From assembly GCA_020744425.1 (NCBI GenBank), contig JAGMUV010000049.1:216950-280949 (forward strand): 64,000 bases of DNA, written 5' to 3'. Numbering within the stretch: position 1 is the first letter of the stretch; each line of letters starts with the position of its first letter. Origin of the DNA: Dactylonectria macrodidyma (lineage: Eukaryota > Ascomycota > Sordariomycetes > Hypocreales > Nectriaceae). Below are positions 9,738 to 19,317 of the stretch, one piece after another. The position numbers and the translations under genes are program-made. Below the pieces are notes generated by a model, which was given only the letters and a program-made list of their open reading frames with translations, was not told the DNA's origin and searched no databases.

Positions 9738-12101
9738 ATGACTGCCTGCGCACCTCAGCAAGGGGACGGCCTAGTAATCCACCTAAGTACCCCACAGCAT
9801 CGAAGGCTAGCTGAGCTCGGCCTATATCTAAACCTTCCAGAGCCAGCAATCATCTGCACTGCATGTGGCTTTGCCCTCAAGGCAGATAGTGATCGGGTCT
9901 CGAGGCACCTCGGAGAAAAGCATGGAGTGTTGAAGTCAGCCCGTTGGGGACTCAACTCCCTTATCTACTCCTTGAACCTGCCCGATCCGGGAGAGCTTCC
10001 ACCACGGCCCGATCGCTCCAGCCCCCACCCACACTTGGCGTTGCAGGAGGGCTTGGCCTGCAAGCACTGCGGCCTACGCTCGATCAGCAATAAAGTGATG
10101 GTAGAGCATGTCAAGAAGGCTCATCGCAGCGAGATGGGGCTCGCTGCTCGATACAACAGGAAGGCTTGGGTGCGAGATCATATTGACGAGAAGCTCCTGT
10201 TTCAAAGCTGGGGCGTAAGAGACATCCGACGTTCGTGGATTGTTCAACGAGACCGCTCCCAGCAGGTCGGGCAGGCTGCTGATGGCCCTATACCTCTTGA
10301 GGCAGCTCCAGTATCTGTACAAGCCTTCGCAGAACAACTACAATCGGAAGAGCGTCAGCATATCGACCAGCTATCATCCTGCCACCTAAAGCCAGCAGAC
10401 GGCAGCACATCAACGGCCAGCCTGCTAACAAATTGGATGCGCCGGACCGGTTGGGAACGCATCTTTGAAGGACATGGCGGCGCGCGCAAAGAGATCCTTG
10501 TTCTGCTTTCGGAACTACCTACAAGTGCTGGCCACTCTCTTCACCTGGGCGACCATGACGGGCAAGCTCTGGAAAGTTCGGCCGACGATGAGAGGAAGCT
10601 GGCCTTAATGGTGGTGGCACTTGATCGTCTCTTTGATCGATGCGGAGATACAGTACAGCACACCGATGTTTCGCTTCGACGGTGGCTTCGCAGTATAATT
10701 CCTGGGCGCGCTTTCAAAGCACCCTTTGAGCTCGTTACACGCCTGAGCTCCGAGCGAGCTTATCGGAATGAATACAAACGCTGCCTCTGTTTCTGGCTTC
10801 GTCTGTGGCGTCTTCCCCGAGCAATGGCAAAGTTGATAACAAGAAGAGGGTTCTCTCGACCTCAGGCTATGGCATTAACACAGCTATGGGATGATCAAGT
10901 GTGGGAGATGGAAGGGCCTACCATGGGGTGTCATGCTACCGAATATATCGGTGATGAGCCCGGCATTCTATATGACAGCGAAGATGAAGATGAAGATGAT
11001 GAAGATGATGAAGAGCAGGAGGAGGTGGGGGAGGATCAGTATTATGATGGCGAATACCTCCCAGATAACCCAATCTGGCCCTCGGACGATGGAGAGGCGA
11101 TGGTGCATGACCCTGCTGCGGATATTATACTGCAGCTTCTGCACTTTATGGCTACGGAAGATTTCGAGGACGGTAGATCAAGCTCAGCACTATTGGTCTA
11201 TTTCAGCGCCGTCCGGGGCCTCTCTGGCCTGCGAGGGGACGAGTTCCTCCGCCCAGGTCAATTCACTCCCATACTAGCAAAACTCATATACTGCACCCGG
11301 CTGGTCATCCTTGAGGCAATCTTACCTAGGTTCCCTCATAATTATATTAGCCTTGATGCTAGGCCACGTTACGGACAACTCGAAATTATGGATTCCGTCC
11401 GTATATCTAAGATGTGCGATGGAACCCCATCACCGATCGGGGAGTTTCTCAGCCTGATGGCGTATGGTCGTGCCCAGAGCCGATCAGAAGGACCAAGCTA
11501 TCACTTTGAGTGGAGTAAGGACGGCAATGAGATCTCATGGGACAACTGTCATAGCTTGTCTATGAATAGCTTTTCTGGCATCCGTCGCGAGGCATTGAGA
11601 TTAGCTACGCAGTGCTATAAACGTTTAATGTATGACTGGGAGCCTTCGGAGCCCACCACTCTAGCAAGCATCCGCGACCGGCTATCCACCACTACACTCG
11701 GGTACTCCTTTTTATCAGATCCTGCTAATAGTTTGACGGATGCATACCTACCACTATTTATGAAGGCTTGCCTATCTCCGCTTGATGGGTTTCTCAAACC
11801 AAAAAGCCAGACCGAGGGCCAATGGAATACCAAAGCAGTACAAGCTTATCTAGCCACACATGATGATTTCCTCAAAGTGGTCATGGTTCTCTTACATCTT
11901 GACGGTGGCCAAGGAGGCCGAATCACGGAGCTCTTAACTTTAGAATGCTTCAACACATCATCGCGACTTCGAGGCATCGGTATATATCATGCGAGACTCT
12001 TCTCCGTGACACGGCATCATAAAGCACGCCTACAGGTGCTATTCTCCGGCGATTTGAGTAAAATCGACCATATAAATAGGGTTCATCTAGCCTACTACTG
12101 A
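9738..12101 (+). CDS. TLH-type (telomere-linked helicase) N-terminal half with OrsD-like C2H2 fingers; lacks helicase domain
   Basis: The protein carries the paired Cys/His region called OrsD-like in fungi. First finger: ICTACGFAL with a distal RHLGEKH; second: LACKHCGLRS with a distal EHVKKAH. The long middle region is typical of TLH N-terminal halves (LLTNWMRRTGW, SALLVYFSAV, GYSFLSDPANSLTDAY, LHLDGGQGGR), with an acidic run (about 10977-11040). In full TLH proteins a RecQ helicase follows; here the frame stops at 12101 soon after the conserved Gly-Gly-Gln, and no helicase follows. The frame is open back to 9648, but the ATG at 9738 begins the conserved part; the segment before it may be untranslated or contain an intron (a TTGCAG acceptor-like site lies near 9665-9670). 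Function is unknown; DNA binding is an inference. Confidence 0.7.
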   Translation: MTACAPQQGDGLVIHLSTPQHRRLAELGLYLNLPEPAIICTACGFALKADSDRVSRHLGEKHGVLKSARWGLNSLIYSLNLPDPGELPPRPDRSSPHPHLALQEGLACKHCGLRSISNKVMVEHVKKAHRSEMGLAARYNRKAWVRDHIDEKLLFQSWGVRDIRRSWIVQRDRSQQVGQAADGPIPLEAAPVSVQAFAEQLQSEERQHIDQLSSCHLKPADGSTSTASLLTNWMRRTGWERIFEGHGGARKEILVLLSELPTSAGHSLHLGDHDGQALESSADDERKLALMVVALDRLFDRCGDTVQHTDVSLRRWLRSIIPGRAFKAPFELVTRLSSERAYRNEYKRCLCFWLRLWRLPRAMAKLITRRGFSRPQAMALTQLWDDQVWEMEGPTMGCHATEYIGDEPGILYDSEDEDEDDEDDEEQEEVGEDQYYDGEYLPDNPIWPSDDGEAMVHDPAADIILQLLHFMATEDFEDGRSSSALLVYFSAVRGLSGLRGDEFLRPGQFTPILAKLIYCTRLVILEAILPRFPHNYISLDARPRYGQLEIMDSVRISKMCDGTPSPIGEFLSLMAYGRAQSRSEGPSYHFEWSKDGNEISWDNCHSLSMNSFSGIRREALRLATQCYKRLMYDWEPSEPTTLASIRDRLSTTTLGYSFLSDPANSLTDAYLPLFMKACLSPLDGFLKPKSQTEGQWNTKAVQAYLATHDDFLKVVMVLLHLDGGQGGRITELLTLECFNTSSRLRGIGIYHARLFSVTRHHKARLQVLFSGDLSKIDHINRVHLAYY

Positions 12102-12111
12102 GTTGTCGAAC

Positions 12112-12245
12112 GGAACGCGCCCCGTTCCCGTGTGCGCGCCAATCACAGGACCCCATTCCGTCCTTGGCACCCAGTTCGAGAACGCGCCCCGTTACGCGTT
12201 CCAAATGCCCCGAACAAGGTTCTCCCTAGGAACGCGCCCCGTTCC
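12112..12245. repeat. Cluster of three short palindromes with core AACGCGCCCCGTT (right group)
   Basis: Copies lie at 12112-12128 (GGAACGCGCCCCGTTCC), at 12181-12193 (core only) and at 12229-12245 (GGAACGCGCCCCGTTCC again). The first begins 10 bases after the stop of the TLH-like gene. The core is the same as in the group at 9334-9475, so the gene is bracketed by three copies on each side. Confidence 0.8.
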
Positions 12246-12383
12246 CTTTACTTGCTACCGGGAATTGACACCCCACTGTTGCTTATATCCATCCAAACAG
12301 CAGAGCGTAAATGAACCCCTAGTTCTAAAGTGGAATAGAGAGGTAGAATATCATTCCCTTTCTGCCTTTATAGTTTCAGGTGC

Positions 12384-14662
12384 ACTATCCCATCGAGTGC
12401 GGATGGACCCCATTTTCGCCAAGGCCAAAATACCCACTTTTATACCCACTTTTACTCCGCACTTCAATCAGTACATGACGAAACATCATTTGCACCTATG
12501 TTTTCTTACCTGCTGTCACCACCAAAACCGTCATTTTGTTCAATGCTGCGATGTCTTCTAGTGATTCTGATGCTTCTGATGCCTCCGGTGCCTCCGGGGC
12601 TTCCGATGCTTCTGGGGCTTCCGGGGCTTCCGTACGGAGCTGTATTGTGGTTGAGATCCTTCCTGAAGACCTCGCTGTCGCCTGCACTGCCGACTGTACG
12701 CCAGAGCAGTGCAATAACAGCACAGTCCGGCCCCACGAACCTCCGGCTGTCGAGCGCGGGCCGCCGGGCTCCTTCGTACCCTTTGACGTACCGACCCGGC
12801 CCCGAGAGATACGGGAGCTGCCGGCAGCCCCGCTTGACCTATTCCTCCGGTACGTTCCCCGGGGCCTTATTGAGCGGTGGGTGCAATGGACGAATGCAGC
12901 GCCGTTATCTAAGGAAGGTCCCCGGGCTAAACGGTCAAGAGTGTATGAGTGGAGGAAGACTTCTGTAGATGAGATTTACCTCTTCTTAGGAATCCTGCTT
13001 TATATGGGGATACATAGCGAACCTCAAATATCAAGATATTGGTCAACTCAACAGCAAAAGGAGGATCCTATCTATCTATTCACCCGGTTTATCTCCCGGG
13101 ACCGCTTCCAAAGTCTGCTCCGGCAGCTACGTATCTTTGATACCTCTGAATTCCAGCCCAGCCAGTCAGGAGGTCAACGCCAGGCCCGGGCCCAAGCCCC
13201 CGCCCAAGCCGGGATGCCAGATATATACCGGAAGGTAAACGAGTGGTCAGCCCATATCCAAGAGACTGGGGATTCCTTCTATACAGCCGGCTCCGACCTT
13301 ACCGTTGACGAGGCTATGGTCCGGTTTACGGGCCGGTCCCTAGAGACGACGACAATACCGACGAAGCCGATCCCAACCGGCTTCAAGGTCTGGATCCTTG
13401 CCCAATCGGGCTACTGCCTCCGGTGGCTCTGGCACGTACACGGAAAGGGCCCGTACGGACTAGTCCCTCAAGCCCGGCCGGAAGACAGCAAGGCTGGAGC
13501 TGCTGCTGCAAAGTGGGTCCCGTTAACGCCAACGCAGCGGGTTGTAACAACACTTATTACCTTACTTCCGGCTGCAGTCTACCACGTATTCCTAGATAAT
13601 CTCTTTGCTTCCGTACGGCTTCTCCGGGCCCTCCGGAAGCAGCAGGTCGGAGCTTCCGGGACCTGCCGGAAAGACAGTGGGATAGATAAGATCCTCGTCG
13701 CCGAGAAGGAAGCAGAAGGCCAGGGTATTCCTTGGGGTCAGATCCATTGCATCCCTACCTTAGATGGGGAGGTATGGTATTGCAAACTGCTTTCTATAGA
13801 TATCTCCATACTGATCAGTTTGTCTCTTCATAGGTCAACCAATTCACCTGGAAGGATAACGCCCTTGTCCTCTTCTTGACAACCGTCTTCCGAGACGGCC
13901 GGGAGGTTATCCGTCTCCGGCGCCGACCGGCCGGAAGCTCTGCTGGAAAGCGGGCTGCCCGGAAAGAAGCCTTCGGCCCAGACGTCCGGAAGAACCTCCC
14001 GGTGCCTGAGGCAATTGACGAGTATAACCATAAGATGAATGGGGTTGATATAAGTGACCAGATGAGGTCTTATTATCAATACAGCCGCCCTATTCGTCGA
14101 GGAGGCTGGCAAGCCCTTGCTTGGAATTTCCTGCTGGAAGTGATCGTTGTGAATAGCTTCTTCCTGCAGCTCTGGGGCAAGCCCGAGTGGCAAAAGGTCA
14201 AGAACCAGTACCAATGGCGGCGACTGCTTGCATCCCAGCTTATTCAACAGTTTGGACCATTAGCAGGAGGTCGAAGACTTTCACGACCTCAACGGGCTTC
14301 AGATAAGAGGAAAACATCTATTCCTTGGCAGCACCATCGCAAGGGATCAAGGGGGGTTAACTCGCCTTGCACCTATTGCGGCAGGAGGAAGAAACGCGAG
14401 GCTCTAAGTGAGGTATCTAGGAATAGCCTCACTCAACAGCCGCAACAGCGAAAAAAGACTCGAAAAGGCTGCTTAGACTTTAACGTACCGCTATGTACTG
14501 ATGGAGATTGTTGGTACCTCTGGCACACCCAAAATCTATAGAGGAATCGAGGTACCCTGAATTTTAGCATATGATTCGATTATTCTAGTGGTCCCATAAG
14601 CCCTGATTGGCTTTACCCCGCCCTTGGCGAAAATGGGGTCCATCCGCACTCGATGGGATAGT
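12384..14662 (+). mobile_element. piggyBac-like element with exact 41-base TIRs
   Basis: Bases 12384-12424 (ACTATCCCATCGAGTGCGGA...) and 14622-14662 are exact reverse complements over 41 bases, enclosing one spliced piggyBac transposase gene (2279 bases in total). The flanks do not show the TTAA duplication expected of piggyBac: the left flank ends ...CAGGTGC and the right begins AATTATCG. The flanks may have recombined, or one or both may have mutated. The right flank is directly the 5' end of a decayed TLH copy. Confidence 0.9.
12551..14541 (+). CDS. piggyBac transposase (DDE_Tnp_1_7), two exons, intact
   Basis: The transposase is encoded by exons 12551-13771 and 13834-14541. The 62-base intron starts GTATGG and ends CATAG, and splicing gives the uninterrupted sequence DGEVNQFTWKDNALVLFL. 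About 642 residues. The start has an Asp/Ala/Ser/Gly-rich repeat (SDASDASGASGASDASG). The catalytic Asp residues are in LTVDEAMVRFTG, HVFLDNLFAS and GVDISDQMRSYY, matching the three piggyBac positions. The C-terminus has the family's cysteine-rich domain (CTYCGRRKK ... PLCTDGDCWYLWH). The frame is open slightly upstream through a TTG, but 12551 is the first good ATG. It looks potentially active. Confidence 0.9.
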
Positions 14663-14674
14663 AATTATCGTCAA

Positions 14675-15641
14675 TATAGAGCCATTCATTCATTTGCCCG
14701 AATATCCATTTGTTATTTACAAGTTATGCAGGGCAGAATATGTTGCTAATGAAGTTAACCGACATTTAAAGACATAGCATTCAGCAACAGCAAATGGCAG
14801 GTCGAGGCAGATCCAAGAGGCCGTGCAGGCCATCCGTGTTACGACCCACGGAGATCAACCGGGTACGAACGGGAAACGACGGAAGCTCGGAACGGAATAA
14901 ACAGACCCCGGTGGAAGTGGTGTGTGGTCGAACAAGAGCGCGTTCGACCACGATCGACCAAGCAAATCAGAATAGTATATAGCTTCACTCATTTGCACTC
15001 TCCTAAGTCTAGATAGCTCTGCGGCTTTCAATACAACTTGATTACTCAAGAATACTTCTTGACATTATCAGACGTGATACGCAACCCTACGCTCAGCACG
15101 CTACGCCCCGTTGCAACTGCCGACATAAACCAATCAGGTTACGGTTTACTACGTTGGGAACCTTGACCGTCACAATCCCCAGCATTATCCATAACCAGAA
15201 GGAGTTACAGCAATGGTCAGTACCGCCCCCAACAACAACCCCCATACCATACATCCCGCCACCAAAGACGGACGGGATTGGTTGTGATCAATGTCCATAT
15301 GTAGCCCGCCAGGTCAAACGGATTCATCAGCATTATCGGGAACAGCATAGATGGGTCAACGATCGGAAACGAGGCAGGTGCACCAAGGCATCCGCAGCAG
15401 CCATATCGCCAGTTCCGTGGAGAACAGGTGTTCGACGCCAGCAGTTTTTCCGGAACCGGGTGGCCAGCAGTTGGTTTGAAGTCGGCCGGGTCGTACCGTC
15501 CAGGGATAGCCAAGAAGGGAGCAGCCAAGAGGGGAACAGCTAGCCTGAGGGTCAATGGTCAGGTCACGGCACGGCTGTGCAAGAGTGTCGGGGACGGCAA
15601 TATTTGGCAGGTGATTGATATACAAGGAAGTGGGATGTGAC
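14675..15641 (+). pseudogene. Decayed TLH (OrsD-like) 5' fragment, first part
   Basis: This segment aligns base by base with the start of the TLH gene at 36776: the start codon context, the FVHLPEYPFVICK region, GIIHNQKELQQWSVPPPTT, CDQCPYVARQVKRIHQH and RVASSWFEVGR are recognisable. The start ATG is ATA and many differences are C-to-T or G-to-A, as expected from repeat-induced point mutation (RIP), with some other changes. A solo LTR sits inside it (14837-15174), and a hAT element interrupts it at 15641. It continues at 18558. No full frame survives. Confidence 0.75.
14837..15174. mobile_element. Solo LTR (about 338 bases) inserted in the TLH relic
   Basis: The insert starts TGTTACGACC and ends GACCGTCACA, the TG...CA ends and TGTTACGA-like start common for Ty3/gypsy LTRs. 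It interrupts sequence that is continuous in the related TLH gene (GTGCAGGCCATCC then GGCATTATCCA). The flanks are ATCCG on the left and ATCCC on the right, a 5-base target duplication with one change. No internal retroelement sequence remains, so it is a solo LTR. The superfamily is inferred from the ends only. Confidence 0.7.
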
Positions 15642-18549
15642 CAGGGTGGTCATCAATTCCACCTTCCACTCCACATTTTCAATTTTGTGGAAGTTGAAGT
15701 CACGTGCTTCAATTCCATCAACTCCATTTCACCTTCACGTTGATGGGCTCAATTCCATCTAGATGCCTTCAACGTTGACCACCGGTTGAAATCGTCAAGA
15801 ATGGCGGTGGTTCAGGGTAGCATCTGCAGCCCTGCGAGACGCGTCCGCTAGACTTTGTCGACGGTACTTCTTGCCCCTCAATTTTTGTGCACGTACCAAC
15901 TGTACCCAGTACTAGGGGCTCGCGAACGCGTCTCGGCTTGTCGCGCCTCAGGACCGCCTTCAGCAAAAACATTAGATGCATCCCGTTCCTTCCTGGGATC
16001 CAAATGGACGCCAACGTACCTATCAAGCGCCGGCAGCCTTCAGACTGCAACACATCCAGTGCGCCGCTTATCAACTTGGATGCTTTGCCAGACGATTGGA
16101 AAATCTTCCCATGGAACAAGTTCCCAAGCTTTTCGATATCCGAACGTGCTGGCAGGCAGACTTCGTGGGTCTGGCAGCATGGCTTCGACATCCAAGCCCG
16201 CGATTCTCCCACGAAGAGGAAATGGGTTTGCAGGCCCTGCCTCCGGAAGCCTAAGCCCAAGATAACGGACTTCTCTGCTATTAGCACCCAGAATATCGAG
16301 AAGCATCTATTCAGGCAGCACAGACTTATCGACGAGTCCGGCAAGAGGAAGCCTCCCGCTCTTTGGAAGGGAATGCAGGAGAAGACTCCCTCAAGGAACA
16401 TCGTGGAGATGCTGAATCTTAACACTTCAGACCCTAAAGAGCAAGCTATCGCGAACGCCCTCATTCAACGCTTCGATAGGGACCACTTTCAGAGACTGCT
16501 TCTCGAGTGGGTGGTCGACGCCAACATCTCCTTCCGCCAGCCCGAGCACTGCCGACTTCGACGCATATTCGAATACCTGAATCCATCGGTCGCAGCGACG
16601 AATGCCCATATTTCCCACAACACCGTGCGAAAGCGAATTGTCGACCTTCATCTCCGACATAAGACGCACATAATTGACCACCTAAGGAAGATCCCAGGTC
16701 AAATCCATATTGCGTTCGATAGCTGGCGCTCCAGGAACCGGCATGCTCTATATGGCATAGTCTGTTTTTACATCGATAACAACGGAGCACCGTCGAAGCT
16801 AGTCCTTGGTCTGCCGGAGCTGAAGGTTTCGCACTCTGGGGAGAACATTGCAGCGCAGATCCTGGAGATCCTAGAGAGCTACGAGATTCTTGACAGGGTG
16901 GGGTATATCGCACTGGACAACGCTGCCAACATGGACACAGCCGCGGAGGAGATTGCGGAAGCGCTAGGCTTGAATCCGAAGAAACGGAGAGTGCGATGCT
17001 TCGGCCACGTGCTCAACTTGGTGGTTAAAGCTCTGTTATTTGGGCATAAGGCTGAGGCTTTCGAAGCCGAAGTTGATGGTGAGCCTGGTTTTGATGCCAT
17101 CCAGCACGAAATCTGGCGAAAGAAAGGCCCCGTCAGCAAGCTTCACAATCTGGTTCACTGGATCCATCGGTCCGACAAGCTGACGTATCGGCTTCGTGCT
17201 CTTCAGGAAGAGTTCTTTCAACACTCTGACAGTCCGAAGACTCGAGCAAGGAGACCTTTGGACGTTGTCCGCGATAACCAGACTCGCTGGTTGTCGACGC
17301 TCTACATGATGCGGCGGGGCCTTAAGTTGCGGCCCTTCCTCGAAGACCTCGTTGAGAAGGCCACGGTTGAATTCAATAGGGAACGCCGCAACGGAGTTAG
17401 AAGGAAGGAAGAGATGCCCTTGTGTCTCCGCGAGGAGAGTCTCCTGAACGAAAACGACTGGAGCGTTATTGAGTTGATGGACAAGGTGCTTGTTGACTTC
17501 GAGGAGGCACTCCGAATGCTTGAGGGCGACGCCCAAAGACGAGTACGCAAAGGGGGCCGTATTGAGGCATATGGCAATATGTGGGACGTTGCCTCAACCT
17601 ACGAATTCCTGATGGACAGGCTAGAGGAGTGGAAAGCAACAGCGGAGAACTACCCGGATCCCGAACACTTCAAGATAAATATCAACCTGGGTTGGGACAA
17701 GTTGAACGAGTACTATACGAAGCTGGACGAGACGCCAGCGTACTATGCTTCGGCGGTTTTGAATCCGGCCTCGCGTTGGGGATATTTCGAGAATACGTGG
17801 ACCGACAAAGCACAGTTGCCATAGCTTCAGGAGGCAAAAAGAATGGTGAGGACACTGTGGGACGAAGAGTATAAATCACTACCGACTCTTTCAAATTCAG
17901 ATGAAGAACCTCCATTCAAGCGTTTAAAGGCAATGAGCGCGCTCGAAAGACACCGAGCCCACAGGACTTCGTCTCTCGCAGGAAGATGTTCTTTAGAAAG
18001 TTCACTGAATGCAGACCATGACGAATATGACCACTGGCTATCGAGTCCCGACGCTAAGAACGACGCTCTTGTCACGGATCCCATCCAATATTGGTGGGAG
18101 AGACGGAAAGATTATCCTCGACTGTCACGAATGGCTCTCGACTTGCTGTCGGTGCCGCCCATGTCCGCAGAGTGCGAGCGTTTGTTTAGTGTTGCTGGGC
18201 AAATGGTCTCACCGCAGCGGACTCGATTGGAAGCCAGCACGATAGGGATAACACAGACACTAAGGTCGTGGGTGCGGAATGGCCTAATCGACGCGGTGGA
18301 CACGTTAATTGATGTGTCAGGAGAGGTTGGGAACAGCATTATATGGGAGGCAGAGGAGGATGGCTAAGACGCTGGGGAGTAAGCGTTGGGGATCTCGGCG
18401 CGGGTATGCGGTTCAACCTCTTCAATTCAACGCCATCAATTCCATTTGGAGATGCGGTGGTTCAACTCCACGGGCCAAATGCTGAGTAAGCTGTCAACGC
18501 AACGCCACGCGGGGGCGAAATTGATGGAATTGAATTGATGACCAGCCTG
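15642..18549 (+). mobile_element. hAT element, 2908 bases, with 8-base target duplication
   Basis: The ends are CAGGGTGGTCATCAATTC (15642 onward) and, inverted, CAGGCTGGTCATCAATTC (ending 18549): 18-base TIRs with one mismatch. GATGTGAC is repeated exactly outside both ends (15634-15641 and 18550-18557), the 8-base duplication made by hAT transposases. Subterminal regions are rich in short ATCAATTCCA-type words in both orientations. It inserted into the decayed TLH copy. Confidence 0.95.
16004..18367 (+). pseudogene. hAT transposase with one in-frame TAG
   Basis: The protein has a BED-type zinc finger (WVCRPCLRKP with distal HLFRQH, residues about 65-105), an RNase-H-like core with Asp in HIAFDSWRSRN and ALDNAANMD, the RWLSTLYMMRR motif, and the C-terminal hAT dimerisation domain (SAECERLFSVAGQMVSPQRTRL, about 18165-18230). 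The frame is continuous except for a single TAG at 17822-17824, followed in the same frame by LQEAKRMVRTLW. The stop removes the dimerisation domain. A G-to-A or C-to-T change would explain it. The frame is open upstream to 15887, but the ATG at 16004 is the better start. Probably inactive unless the stop is read through. Confidence 0.88.
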
Positions 18550-18557
18550 GATGTGAC

Positions 18558-19130
18558 ACTGGGAGCCCAAGGTGTCGAACCGTTCCTTAGCAATCCGGAA
18601 GGCTGTTGCGAAAAGATTCTGCAGTCAGTGTAAGCAGCGGGGCTAAGAAGATTTGAGGTGTTTACTTACTGTAGCGAGATGATAGTGGGCAGGCTACAAG
18701 CGGTGACAGATTCTGTCAAGAACATCGCTCAGCAGTTATTCTCCGAGGGGTGTGAACGCCTGGAAATGCAATCAAGCGAAAGACCCCTCGGTGATGGTGT
18801 ACCGGCAATGGAGTTATTGACGAATTGGATGCGCCGCATTCGTTGGCAGGAAACCTTTGGCCGAGCACGCCGCGACATACCGGTACTGGTTACGTTCTCA
18901 GAAATGCCCTGGACGTCTGGTCGGCCTTTTTTTGCTAGTTCATGACGAAAAAGTACTTCGTAGTTCGGTCAGAGACGAGTGCAAGCGGCCCTGGGGTTTG
19001 GATCAGTTAGAACGAAGCATCTGCATCTTAGAGCGAAGGACCCCGACATTTGGGTCAAAAAGGAGCGTCGAGCTGATTCGCCACATCATAGATGCCGTTC
19101 TTGCCGTAGTGGCGGCCATTAAGTTAGAAT
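18558..19130 (+). pseudogene. Decayed TLH (OrsD-like) fragment, continuation after the hAT element
   Basis: This resumes the TLH relic interrupted at 15641. The recognisable part is ELLTNWMRRIRWQETFGRARRDIPVLVTFSEMPW, which parallels LLTNWMRRTGWERIF...ILVLLSELP in the gene at 9738. Frames are broken and the similarity fades after about 18950. No function is expected. Confidence 0.6.
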
Positions 19131-19317
19131 AAACATGTCCTAGAATTCTTTGCTCCGGTAGGGTTACCAGCGCCGCAAAGCAACGTAGACAGCATGTACA
19201 ATGACGATACCCAGGTCTAGTCCCCGCATCCTTCATCTCGGTAACCTGCTCGGGGGCTCCAGACCGTTTCATGCCCCATAATGTTGAGAAAGAGGAACAA
19301 AAATATAGCAACGGCTG

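Noticed and set aside
17808..17830. A mini-intron (GT...CTTCAG) that would remove the TAG in the hAT transposase
   Set aside because: It would be only about 16 bases long, far too short for a fungal intron; a point mutation is simpler.
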